DNA from: Candidatus Melainabacteria bacterium
Lineage (GTDB): Bacteria; Cyanobacteriota; Vampirovibrionia; Obscuribacterales; Obscuribacteraceae
Assembly: GCA_003151275.1 (NCBI GenBank)
Contig: PLXC01000021.1
Location: 1-64,000 of the forward strand
Reading direction: 5' to 3'
Length of the DNA stretch: 64,000 bases
Made by a program: the position numbers and the translations under genes. The notes below the pieces were generated by a model. It was not told where the DNA came from. It searched no databases and saw only the letters and a program-made list of their open reading frames with translations. Shown piece after piece: positions 28,701 to 36,184 of the stretch (position 1 is its first letter; the number at the start of each line of letters is the position of its first letter).

Positions 28701-28952
28701 TATAACGATGATAGCCGAGGCGACAGAATTGTGGCAGTGATTCGAGACTTGAAGTCTTGGATTCAGAACGGAGAGGCTGCTTCTATCAATAAGCGATTTG
28801 GACCGAGTTTCGGTAAAGATTTCAAAGTAGTTGCCGATGAGGTCAAACCAACAGACTATAAACCGAACAATCGCCCAGGCGACCGATTCAACGACCCGGA
28901 TAACGAACGCCCACTTCTACGATTCTTCGCTCGACGACGCCGACGCTCTTAG
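25791..28952 (+). CDS. YD-repeat-like protein with C-terminal papain/calpain-like domain
   Basis: The 1053-residue protein starts behind GAGGAAA and has no signal peptide. Residues from about 70 to 660 are irregular repeats of the type ADGSSRHFDYEGKTN and DGTQIACKYGENGEL, like YD/Rhs stalks but without an obvious Rhs core. A helical region follows. The C-terminal part reads QEGWGSCWLQSGY (Cys804), GRDHVATW (His950) and VRGNQY (Asn969), the order of the papain/calpain catalytic triad. It is probably a cysteine peptidase or transpeptidase-like effector carried on a repeat stalk. The tail is Arg/Pro-rich. Export route, immunity gene and target are not visible. The triad assignment is inferred from motif order. 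Confidence 0.8.
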   Translation: MTYPPVEGSVRPEARLPAVPSTSTEKAFREEVESSRPPVSLSNHEKSQNSSIDELFKWDGSSLNFSPTLRVVDQDGTIKSRDDAGNLKTVEFYKQPGKVHNYGYNEKNELISVDRKDKSTGEDISLKREKDSNSWYLEKNGSRYFLPGKVDLRQNGDFAVEQKDGTWRVEDVRGNIIDERRLASGASVQLNDDKTVSKITRSDGTQIACKYGENGELTGITETRGGETSSWSRNQNGEFRQAGNEDVRKELTVDQNGNIKFKSLDDSNHVVTGDGSHVVSGGDSKTTSTYDNEGRLSDYKKADGSSRHFDYEGKTNKVSNFTELNAKGEVVKTYERSGDFDWKCMEGNKSLGIWHGDIKTGLDGSWRISEEKTQNSDGLWRNVDNQENTTYFRDNKDGSKIIFDGNKKFSEIERADGSGVVWSTNGDAPRVSTLMPDGSKLHFDFDMKSKTWKCDSPNVKESAEMPVKGNGELTFKTVDGNTTTIKTDSSSSITKADGTVLKFDSANNLTSESRAGKERVFEREGNQITGYTEHVKDKPDRHVDLINDRNIKLTSNGDLFHTTADGKPQIETSDFSHVDCNEAGKPVRVTTANGAIREIEWNPATQQPVSVIDKIKIGEGEVSRKWETGGPDWKGSFAVIGEKDGKLTQRFARHEVQFDEVGNYRYLTAGGEKILSKAGDGVRTAENGWVSASIDEAHSNFLDNMRQTMKDEPRSERLDSMMTGFETRMSNTIERRVSGGEAEDKVRAEVEQRVTATYDNLSRLVSSDNPACLDNKATRTMLAETFMYHAWEPETVTQEGWGSCWLQSGYVPCGLGEHPDDMAKVITDVSLTGSFTDRTNQSYKFDQSQLGITNSSEGAGWSIAKAMTTSEPSPIAHRLDETLSVMDRGANYRGAGDEDRIRRGGGGEAEILARVTGDNLLVVNGYPQNSQQRAALVHSGGAQRNGGRDHVATWALRKDGEHWLLVRGNQYNDDSRGDRIVAVIRDLKSWIQNGEAASINKRFGPSFGKDFKVVADEVKPTDYKPNNRPGDRFNDPDNERPLLRFFARRRRRS

Positions 28953-29257
28953 TTGAGGCGCGACACCAGCGATGAAACGGAGTTCTTCCCGTCCGGATAT
29001 TCGTGTCGAACTCCGTACGCGCTGCCTGATTGTGATTGGCGCGTATGTTCCATTAGCTAGAAGGCGAATCGTCTTTGATTGGCTGACGAAAAATCGTGCC
29101 CAGATTTGGGTTCAGGCTTAGCATTCTGCCAGAGCGGGCATAAAGATGAGTTGCTTTGCTATCATAGGGTTGGCAAGGCTCAAAGGTTACATGAATCGGG
29201 CAATCCACGAGCGATTGGTTGAATTCCTTAGCTATGCGGTGGCTGATCTGAGAGTAC
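28953..29257. other. Intergenic region
   Basis: The 305 bp between the YD-repeat gene and the degenerate GGDEF gene show no clear promoter, terminator or RNA. A minus-strand frame is open at 29053-29316 but lacks a good start and ribosome site. Confidence 0.4.
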
Positions 29258-30268
29258 GTGATGTCGAACGACGATCCTTGGTTGGATAAACGAAAAACGA
29301 AAGACAGCGCCTTCAATCGCAGGGTGGACAGCGTTCGCTCGACCCAATTTAAACTGCCTGCGCAGAAGCAGCAACGTGATTGGAATTCTGGAGTTTTTTC
29401 TGCACATACGATGTCTGACGATCAAGCTCCCCCGGCCTCGGCATACAGACCTGACCATCCCCTTGCCTCTAACTATCAATCTGGTCAATTCGCCGCTCGT
29501 GAGGCTGAGCCCAAGGCTCCACAGCCTATCTCATCGAGCTATGATCCTGGCCACTTCGCAAAGCCTGATAATAGGTACGACATCCAGACTGTGGAGCCGC
29601 AACCTGTGGTCAGTAGCGAAATAAGTGTCGGCGCTCCATTTCCCAGTTACAATAATTCAACGGAATCCACTTCCTCCCAGCAAGCTTTGATCACCACACA
29701 ACCTCCAACACCGACGCCAGCGGTAACTGACTTTGCCACTATGAGCAATCAAGAAATCGATGCGCTTGCTTTTTTTGATCCGCAAACACAGGCGTATAAC
29801 TTCAGATACATCGTTCGAAGGATCGAGCATGAGCTATCGCGCGCTAAATATTACGAACGTACGATCTCGATTCTGGTGATTTCGATTGACACCATAAAGA
29901 TCATACCGGCTGAACTCGGACAAGATCCAGTAGATAAATGTCTTGGTGCTGTAGCTCAGGCGCTGTTTAGAAACGTTCGCCCAATTGACTTGGTGGGCCG
30001 CTATACGGATGATCGGTTCGTGGTTGTGTGTCCGGAAGTATCCGTTGAGCAAGTATCTGAACTCGCCGAAGAAATTCGCAAAGCTTGTGCCAATAGTGTG
30101 GTGAAACACCAGTGGCAGGAGTTTAGACTCTCAGTAAGTATTGGCATTGCAGTTTCTTCGCCGGAGTTCGACGATGTCGAATCGCTTATTGCAATTGCGG
30201 ATGTGGGAGCAGATATGATTACCCAACGCGGTGGCGATGGGGTTTGCTTCGGCGCAGATTTACTTTGA
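29258..30268 (+). CDS. Protein with disordered N-half and degenerate GGDEF domain
   Basis: The 336-residue protein has a Pro/Ser/Gln-rich, probably disordered first half, with repeated motifs of the form SxYDPGHFA and SNYQSGQFA. A GGDEF-fold domain starts near residue 165 (DPQTQAYNFRYIVRRIEHEL). The signature site reads RYTDDRFVVV instead of RYGGDEF, so cyclase activity is unlikely; a nucleotide-sensing or structural role is more likely. The start has no strong ribosome site. It resembles the degenerate GGDEF region of the DUF4388 protein at 16.6-18.2 kb. Confidence 0.8.
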   Translation: MMSNDDPWLDKRKTKDSAFNRRVDSVRSTQFKLPAQKQQRDWNSGVFSAHTMSDDQAPPASAYRPDHPLASNYQSGQFAAREAEPKAPQPISSSYDPGHFAKPDNRYDIQTVEPQPVVSSEISVGAPFPSYNNSTESTSSQQALITTQPPTPTPAVTDFATMSNQEIDALAFFDPQTQAYNFRYIVRRIEHELSRAKYYERTISILVISIDTIKIIPAELGQDPVDKCLGAVAQALFRNVRPIDLVGRYTDDRFVVVCPEVSVEQVSELAEEIRKACANSVVKHQWQEFRLSVSIGIAVSSPEFDDVESLIAIADVGADMITQRGGDGVCFGADLL

Positions 30269-30291
30269 CTTAAGCCTAATGAGACTGCTCG

Positions 30292-30478
30292 TTATTTTGA
30301 AAGCACTTTAGTTTCGACATTTGCGGTGCCTTTAACGTCCAGTTTGTTGGCGGCGGCTTTACTCAAATCTACAACTCTGCCACCACCTCGAGCCTGCTTG
30401 TCGTTGACTCTGAGTGTTGCGGTTTTTCCGTTCGCTTTGTTTGTTACTTTCACCTTGGATCCCATAGGGCAAGCTCAT
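30292..30478 (-). pseudogene. RlpA-like double-psi beta-barrel fragment with frameshift
   Basis: The minus strand encodes GSKVKVTNKANGKT, LRVNDKQARGGGRVVDLSKAAANKL and a short end, the second half of an RlpA double-psi barrel. RlpA barrels read LPYGSKVKVTN here. On this strand an ATG at 30478 with GAGGAG 6 bp upstream encodes MSLPYG in one frame, and the match continues in the next frame from the ATG at 30465. A single-base shift thus splits the motif. The signal peptide and first half of the barrel are absent. Either this is a remnant of a cell-wall protein, or a 57-residue fragment is made from 30465. RlpA proteins bind or cleave naked glycan strands of peptidoglycan. Confidence 0.65.
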
Positions 30479-30620
30479 CCGAGACTCCTCATATCTGCAG
30501 AAGTTTCATTATAGACTACACGCGAATTTGAGTGCGAACACTCGACTCTAGCTCATCTGTGCAAGCGCTTTCTGTCGCGATCATGTTTTTCACCAACTTG
30601 TTTTTTCAACAAACCGTTTA

Positions 30621-30648
30621 CGCAAGGCGACGCCATGCGTGCCTTGCG
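30621..30648. repeat. Perfect two-step hairpin CGCAAGGC/GCCTTGCG
   Basis: The arms CGCAAGGC (30621-30628) and GCCTTGCG (30641-30648) enclose a second stem ACGC/GCGT around CAT. It resembles the helicase terminator stem at 1130-1159. No T-run adjoins it on either side, but it lies just beyond the thioredoxin-like gene stop and could end that transcript. Confidence 0.55.
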
Positions 30649-30674
30649 AAACGTACCCCTAAACTTTTGGAAAA

Positions 30675-31382
30675 CTATTTGAGAGTCCGGTTCAACACTC
30701 TCACCAACTCGTCTGGACCGACCGCGCCTGATTGACTATAGACAGGTCGTTGATCAGGTTTTTGTATAACTGTGGTCGGATAACCTCTGACACCATACTC
30801 GCGAGCTAGCTGCGGTGCGCGCCTGCCATCGATTTTGACGAAAACTGCATTTTTCAACAATTCTTGCACTTTCGGATCAGCCAAGTAGCGATCTTGATCG
30901 TCGCAGTGCGGACACGGATTGATATGGAAATCTATGTATAAGCTCTTCCCTTCTTTTCTTGCTTGCTCCTTCGCATCTGCAAAATTCGACTCGTTATATT
31001 CACGTGGTTTTTCAGTAGTTGCGTCATTCGGACGGTTTCGATCGGAAACCGTTTCTTCAGCTGGTTTACCTTCTGCTCTCTGCTTTTCATTCTCAAATGC
31101 CTTCTTGCGGCCAAGCAGAACTTCGTTCGTGAGTGACCCTAACCGATTTTGGCGTTCCTCAATCCTTTTACATTTTTCTAGTTCTGGAACAACTGCAAAT
31201 CCCGGTAAACTTTCTTCGCCTGGATGCTTCTCTTTGGACTCCCGAGAAGGTTCTGTAGTATCCGTTCGTGTTGCACTTGATCTTGGCGTGCTCATGTCTT
31301 TACCGACCTCCTTTTCAAGAGGCTCGTTCTTTGTAAGCGATACTGGAGGTGGTGGAACTTCAACCACTTCTTTACCGGTCAT
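30675..31382 (-). CDS. Thioredoxin-like protein with disordered N-terminal half
   Basis: Translation starts at the ATG at 31382, preceded by AGGAG at 5 bp; longer in-frame starts lack this. The 235-residue product has a charged, Pro/Glu-rich N-terminal half without a signal peptide. A thioredoxin-fold domain follows, with FHINPCPHC (redox pair C-P-H-C), FVKIDGRRAPQLAREYGVRGYPTTVI including the cis-Pro, and a final helix. It is expected to reduce or isomerise disulfides. CPHC resembles DsbA/DsbD-like redox centres, yet no export signal is visible. It is divergent from the M48 protease gene. Confidence 0.85.
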   Translation of the reverse strand: MTGKEVVEVPPPPVSLTKNEPLEKEVGKDMSTPRSSATRTDTTEPSRESKEKHPGEESLPGFAVVPELEKCKRIEERQNRLGSLTNEVLLGRKKAFENEKQRAEGKPAEETVSDRNRPNDATTEKPREYNESNFADAKEQARKEGKSLYIDFHINPCPHCDDQDRYLADPKVQELLKNAVFVKIDGRRAPQLAREYGVRGYPTTVIQKPDQRPVYSQSGAVGPDELVRVLNRTLK

Positions 31383-31514
31383 AGTTTCTCCTGGTATTGC
31401 AACTGGTGCACGTACTAACTCGATGGACCACATGATATGTACTATTTGTGTCCAAATTGTCACTACTTGGACGTTTTTATCTCCTCTATAATGTGAGAGC
31501 GTCTGTGTACTAAG

Positions 31515-32786
31515 ATGAAACACCTAAACCTAAAAATCCTTCTCTCTCTTGTTCTGATCACTCTGCTTTTATGCGGCGGCAGCATGGCATGGGCAGACGG
31601 CGCGCTCAATCCGGACGCGATCACAATCGCCGCTACGCCTGCAGCTTCTCTGTCAGAGCTACATTTGCCAACCGTTACTGCTCCGATGCTTCTATACTCG
31701 AGGATTCGCTACTGTTTGTACTTTTTCTCGGTGATCTACTCACTTGGGGTGCTGTTGCTGATCATGCAAACAGGATTATCCGCCCGACTCCGTGATTATT
31801 CGATCAAGGCCAACCGTAATAAAGCTCTGCAGGTTGTTTTGTATTCTCTGCTTTTGTCCTTGGTCATCGCCTTACTTTCCCTGCCTCTATCTTTTTTTAG
31901 TGGCTTCTATTTGGAACAGTGGTTCAAACTTTCAGATCAATCTTTGCTCGGTTGGCTCACTGACCGTGGTAAAGCGATTTGTATCTCTGCCGTTCTCTGT
32001 AGTTTCAGTCTGTTAGTTTTCTTTGGTGTCGTCAGACGTTTTCGCACCCATTGGCCGATTTTGCTGTGGCTGATTATGATTCCTTTTTTTGCATTGGGCA
32101 TCTTTGCTGAACCGATTGTGATTGACCCCCTCTTCAACAAGTTCGCACCAATAGAGCAGAATGGTCTGAAAAACAAAATTACAGATTTAGCTGTAAAGGC
32201 ACAGATACCGAACGCGGTAATTCTCGTTGCGGATAAAAGTAAGCAAACCAATAAAATGAACGCGTATGTTACGGGTTTGAGCGGCTCGTCCAGAATTGTT
32301 CTGTGGGATAGCACCATTGCCAAATTGCCCGAGGATCAAGTTTTAGCTGTGGTTGGCCATGAAATCGGTCATTACGTTTTAGGTCACGTTTATTTGGACT
32401 TTATTTTGATCGTTTCGGTGTCGCTAGCCTTTGTTCCGATCGCATATTTATTCGCCAATTCTTTCGTATCAATCTTGCCGAAAAGTTGGCAGATAGGAAG
32501 CATAAATGATTATGCAATTACGCCTGTGCTTCTGGCGCTCACAATTTTAGTTGGCTTTGCGACAATGCCACTGATTAATGGTTGGTCTAGATATCAGGAG
32601 CATCAAGCTGACGAGTTCGGACTTAATTTAACTGGTAACAGATTGGCGATGGCGAACTTGTTTGTGTCCTTTGCCGAGAAAAATCTCAGCGAACCAGACC
32701 CTCCGCCAATCATCAAGTTTTGGTTATTCTCTCATCCAACGCTAAAAGAAAGAATTGAATTTGCCGCTGGTCGCAAGGTCCAATAG
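31515..32786 (+). CDS. M48-family membrane metalloprotease (Ste24/HtpX-like)
   Basis: The 423-residue protein begins with a hydrophobic leader. It has several membrane helices (LLLIMQTGL, VVLYSLLLSLVIALLSLP, LLVFFGVVRRF and two more near residues 290-350). The zinc motif is VVGHEIGHYVLGH, and the third ligand is the Glu in QEHQADEFGL. Layout and length match Ste24/CAAX-type M48 proteases, which degrade or process membrane proteins. The late segment FSHPTLKERIEFA is typical of the family. The substrate is unknown. Confidence 0.92.
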   Translation: MKHLNLKILLSLVLITLLLCGGSMAWADGALNPDAITIAATPAASLSELHLPTVTAPMLLYSRIRYCLYFFSVIYSLGVLLLIMQTGLSARLRDYSIKANRNKALQVVLYSLLLSLVIALLSLPLSFFSGFYLEQWFKLSDQSLLGWLTDRGKAICISAVLCSFSLLVFFGVVRRFRTHWPILLWLIMIPFFALGIFAEPIVIDPLFNKFAPIEQNGLKNKITDLAVKAQIPNAVILVADKSKQTNKMNAYVTGLSGSSRIVLWDSTIAKLPEDQVLAVVGHEIGHYVLGHVYLDFILIVSVSLAFVPIAYLFANSFVSILPKSWQIGSINDYAITPVLLALTILVGFATMPLINGWSRYQEHQADEFGLNLTGNRLAMANLFVSFAEKNLSEPDPPPIIKFWLFSHPTLKERIEFAAGRKVQ

Positions 32787-32829
32787 TTGATGGAGCGGTT
32801 ATAATACACCGTTCACCTAGTCCGATTAA

Positions 32830-34308
32830 TTGCCATTTGCAAAGCGGGAAATTCTTTTGTCTGATTCAGAACCAGTCGCAAAATTAACTTGGATAGAGAC
32901 AAATGTTCCGCAGCGAATGGACCGCTTGCCATGGAGCAAGTGGCATTGGTTGGTCGTAGTTGGACTTGGTGTCACGTGGATCCTTGATGGTCTGCAGGTA
33001 ACCTTAGCCGGAGCAATTGGGGCAATATTGCAAAATCCAAAAGCGCTCGGTTTATCCGCTTTGGAAGTTGGCGGCAGTGCGTCATGTTATCTCGCCGGAG
33101 CAGTTGTCGGCGCTTTAGTCTTCGGTTATGCGACGGATAGATTTGGGCGTAAGAAATTGTTCTACATTACCCTCTCTGTCTATCTCTGTGCTGCGGCTAT
33201 GACAGCATTTGCTTGGAATTTCGCTAGCTATGCCGCTTTCATGGCTATTGCGGGTGCCGGCATAGGTGGTGAGTATGCTGCTATAAATTCGGCAATTGAT
33301 GAATTGATCCCCGCACGCGTTCGAGGTCAAGTTGACTTAGTAATCAATTCGACCTATTGGTTAGGCGCAATGCTGGGAGCGGCTGCGACTGTATTTTTCC
33401 TGAACGAGAAATATTTTCCGATCTGGCTCGGCTGGAGAATCTCGTATGGCATTGGTGCCATTCTTGGATTAGGAGTTTTAATGATCCGACATTGGGTGCC
33501 GGAAAGTCCACGTTGGCTTATGGTGCATGGTCGCAATGATGAAGCTGAAGCAATCGTTGCTTCGATTGAGGCACAAGTCACTAAGGGCGGTGCATCGCTT
33601 CCGGACATTGAAGAAAAACCATTACGGATTTCCATTCATACAGGCACTCCGTGGAAACAAATCTTTCGAACTTTATTTGTAGATCAGCGTAAGAGAACTA
33701 TTCTCGGACTCGTTCTAATGAGTTCACAGGCGTTTTTCTACAATGCCATTTTCTTCACCTACGCTTTGGTCCTCAATCGTTTCTACAAGGTGCCAGCTGA
33801 AAGTGTTAGCTGGTACATTCTGCCATTTGCTCTCGGCAATTTGTTGGGACCAATTCTGCTTGGACATTTTTTCGACTCTATTGGTCGCAAGCCAATGATC
33901 ATGGCTACGTATGGATTATCAGGAATTTTACTGGCGATTACAGCAGTGCTTTTTCAGTACGACATGCTCACACCAATGACTCAGTCGATCGCATGGATTG
34001 CCATATTTTTCGTCGCTTCGTCTGCGGCAAGCGCCGCTTATTTGACGGTCAGTGAATTATTTCCACTAGAGATGCGCGCCCTCGCTATCGCTATCTTCTA
34101 CGCTGCCGGCACTCTCGTTGGTGGCGTCTTCGCTCCTTCGATATTCGCCTCGCTCATTGAATCCGGCTCACGTTCCATGCTAACCATGGGCTACTTCGCT
34201 GGTGCGGCCCTGATGATTTTTGCAGCAGTAGTCGAACATTTCTTCGGTGTAGCTGCGGAACGAAAGTCTTTGGAAAGCATTTCGCCACCATTATCTAGCC
34301 AATCTTAA
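32830..34308 (+). CDS. MFS transporter, sugar/metabolite-type
   Basis: The product of about 490 residues has twelve predicted membrane helices. Loop motifs of the major facilitator superfamily are present: GYATDRFGRKKLFY after helix 2, GAGIGGEYAAINS, VPESPRWLM before the central loop, and FFDSIGRKP after helix 8. This places it near the sugar/aromatic-acid porter group; the substrate cannot be read. The start is uncertain: TTG at 32830 gives the longest frame, and TTG at 32857 has GCGGGAA 6 bp upstream. It follows the M48 gene by 43 bp in the same direction and may share its transcript. Confidence 0.92.
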   Translation: MPFAKREILLSDSEPVAKLTWIETNVPQRMDRLPWSKWHWLVVVGLGVTWILDGLQVTLAGAIGAILQNPKALGLSALEVGGSASCYLAGAVVGALVFGYATDRFGRKKLFYITLSVYLCAAAMTAFAWNFASYAAFMAIAGAGIGGEYAAINSAIDELIPARVRGQVDLVINSTYWLGAMLGAAATVFFLNEKYFPIWLGWRISYGIGAILGLGVLMIRHWVPESPRWLMVHGRNDEAEAIVASIEAQVTKGGASLPDIEEKPLRISIHTGTPWKQIFRTLFVDQRKRTILGLVLMSSQAFFYNAIFFTYALVLNRFYKVPAESVSWYILPFALGNLLGPILLGHFFDSIGRKPMIMATYGLSGILLAITAVLFQYDMLTPMTQSIAWIAIFFVASSAASAAYLTVSELFPLEMRALAIAIFYAAGTLVGGVFAPSIFASLIESGSRSMLTMGYFAGAALMIFAAVVEHFFGVAAERKSLESISPPLSSQS

Positions 34309-34334
34309 CCTGGGAGCTCCGGCATCCTTGCCGG
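34307..34334. repeat. Extragenic repeat, copy 2, with hairpin
   Basis: AACCTGGGAGCTCCGGCATC repeats the string at 14150-14170. It overlaps the MFS stop codon and continues into the perfect hairpin CCGGCA-TCCT-TGCCGG (34319-34334). There is no T-run, so it is a weak terminator at best; its position and repetition suggest a REP-like element. Confidence 0.45.
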
Positions 34335-34474
34335 CATCGATCTCGTACGACTCAACAATGTTCGACGATTAAAGCACTCGCTTTGTTTTATGTTTGGCTG
34401 CAGAATCCAAACGCTGGCCTATTCAAGAAGGTTAGTTGCTATCATTGCATGTCGAGTGTTCGTGCGAGGCAAAA

Positions 34475-35626
34475 ATGTACCATCGTTCGTGTCTAGTTTT
34501 AATCATCAGTTCCTTAGCAGTACTCATGGCTGGATGTGCGCGCTCAAGCGACGAGTCACCACCCATAAAAATAGACAACTCAACAACCTGGCAGCAGAAG
34601 GCTTATTTGGCAGTGGCTGAATCTAAAAAACAAAGGAGCGTTAGAAAAGATAATGCTGAGCAAATGCTTTTGGCTTCGCTAAATCAACTCGCTGAAAGCA
34701 AGGGGCAAGCAAACGATCCAGAGTTCTCTAAATTGATGCTCTACTATCTTCCCGATATTGTGCGATCAGAGCGAGACAATCCAAAAAAAGCGGCACTGAT
34801 TGAAGCAATCTATAAGAAAAAGGTCGAGATCTGCAGAAAAGAATTTGGTGAGAACACCGTCCAGAACTGCGATGCTTTGGTTGACCTTTATACCTTTGAA
34901 AGTGCACATGATCACGAACAAGCAAGGTCGCTTTTAACTGAAGCCCAAACAGTTAACCGGGCTCTCAAAGATAAAGGCACCCCCTATGATACATCTGAGT
35001 GGAGCGCAAAAAAAGAAGCTCACTCCGCCTCGGTGACAGGAATTAAAACCACGCTGCCAACCTATGCGATCGCAACAAAGGACATACCCGCGGGCGGTGT
35101 GATCACCGCAGATAGTATCAAGGAGATATCAGCTCCTTATTCTCAACATCCGAGCGGAGCATTGCCCGGAGGAGGATCGTTAATTGGGTGCCGCACTGTA
35201 AAAGCGATAAACAAAGACTCAGCGATCACAACTACGAAGATCTGCCACCGACCTGGATCGCTAATGTGGGATACCATTCTTCCGACTGATGCAAAATGGA
35301 TCCAGACATCCAAATTGGCTAGCACCACCTTGGAGAGAAAGGACTATAGAAGTTCTCTTCAGCACTACAACGAACTCGCAGATGAGCTGACGAAATTGGC
35401 CAATGAAGGTACGCAGCTTACCGACTATTGCGACAATTGCTACTTATCCACGATCATGAGCTATGACACTTGCGCTGCAGCGGGTGACCGTAGATCTGTA
35501 GATAAAACTAAGAGCTCGGCGTGGCACAAACGCGTACTAGCCGCCTTGACCAAGCTATGCCCTGAAGGAAGCGATCACGTGAAGTATGAACGCGAATATT
35601 TGGACAGAGCTATGGGCACAAAGTGA
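34475..35626 (+). CDS. Lipoprotein with SAF domain
   Basis: The ATG at 34475 is preceded by GAGG at 5 bp; a longer frame opens at 34436. The 383-residue product has a lipoprotein signal ending VLMAGC. A helical tetratricopeptide-like region follows (ALIEAIYKKKVEICRKEFGENT, YTFESAHDHEQARSLLTEA). A SAF/CpaB-like domain lies in the middle (YAIATKDIPAGGVITADSI, LIGCRTVKAINKDSAITTT), and a second helical part follows. SAF domains occur in flagellar FlgA, pilus CpaB and antifreeze-like proteins, where they bind glycans or assemble surface structures. Here it is fixed to a membrane by lipid. The partner is unknown. Confidence 0.85.
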   Translation: MYHRSCLVLIISSLAVLMAGCARSSDESPPIKIDNSTTWQQKAYLAVAESKKQRSVRKDNAEQMLLASLNQLAESKGQANDPEFSKLMLYYLPDIVRSERDNPKKAALIEAIYKKKVEICRKEFGENTVQNCDALVDLYTFESAHDHEQARSLLTEAQTVNRALKDKGTPYDTSEWSAKKEAHSASVTGIKTTLPTYAIATKDIPAGGVITADSIKEISAPYSQHPSGALPGGGSLIGCRTVKAINKDSAITTTKICHRPGSLMWDTILPTDAKWIQTSKLASTTLERKDYRSSLQHYNELADELTKLANEGTQLTDYCDNCYLSTIMSYDTCAAAGDRRSVDKTKSSAWHKRVLAALTKLCPEGSDHVKYEREYLDRAMGTK

Positions 35627-36184
35627 GGAGCCTGCCCATCTAATTATGTGCAAATGGTATCGAGTTAGCTACCGTGGCAGCAATCAATTAGAACTATTGC
35701 AGGAATCAGCAGATTTAAATATTAGTCAGGCAGGATGCCCAGAACGGTATTGAAGCTCAGCGACTCCAAATCTAAGGAGCTCAATGGTTCATGTGTGCGA
35801 GCCATTTTTTCTAGTTAAAATAGCTTGGAGGAAGAGCTTATGAGCCTTATACCAGCCAGAGCGGCTTCCAGTCCCAGGGAAATCATAATCGTGCAATGCA
35901 AGTGCCGGTTGCGTCGCAAACGCGACCATGCAAATGAGCAATTCAATTTGGTATCGCCAAAATCTAAATTTCATATTGTCATTATAGTAGTGTTCACTTA
36001 ACAGAGGCTCCTGAATGCGAGCAGCTTGACAGCACTTGGGCATTCCCTGGTTGTGGATTTCCCTTAGAGTCAAATTTGTGCCACCGTTAATGGTGCTAAA
36101 TAAATTCCTCAATCAGATCTTAAATAACATCTGTTTTGGGAGTCGTCAGTAACTTACGCAAGCGAATGTCGCGGTGATTTGGCA
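35627..36184. other. Mostly non-coding stretch between lipoprotein and phosphotransferase genes
   Basis: The 558 bp hold only a weak minus-strand small-gene candidate (35789-35974). I see no hairpin terminator, RNA gene or repeat. Confidence 0.4.
35789..35974 (-). CDS. Candidate small secreted protein
   Basis: From the ATG at 35974, 61 residues begin with a signal-peptide-like segment (MKFRFWRYQIELLICMVAFATQPALALHD). A short basic tail follows. TATAAT lies about 12 bp before the ATG on the minus strand, so a nearly leaderless transcript is possible. There is no ribosome site and no known family. The frame could be chance. Confidence 0.3.
   Translation of the reverse strand: MKFRFWRYQIELLICMVAFATQPALALHDYDFPGTGSRSGWYKAHKLFLQAILTRKNGSHT

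Noticed and set aside
29053..29316. Minus-strand frame of 87 codons overlapping the degenerate GGDEF gene start
   Set aside because: It has only a TTG start without a ribosome site, overlaps a better gene, and shows no known motif; composition alone is not enough.
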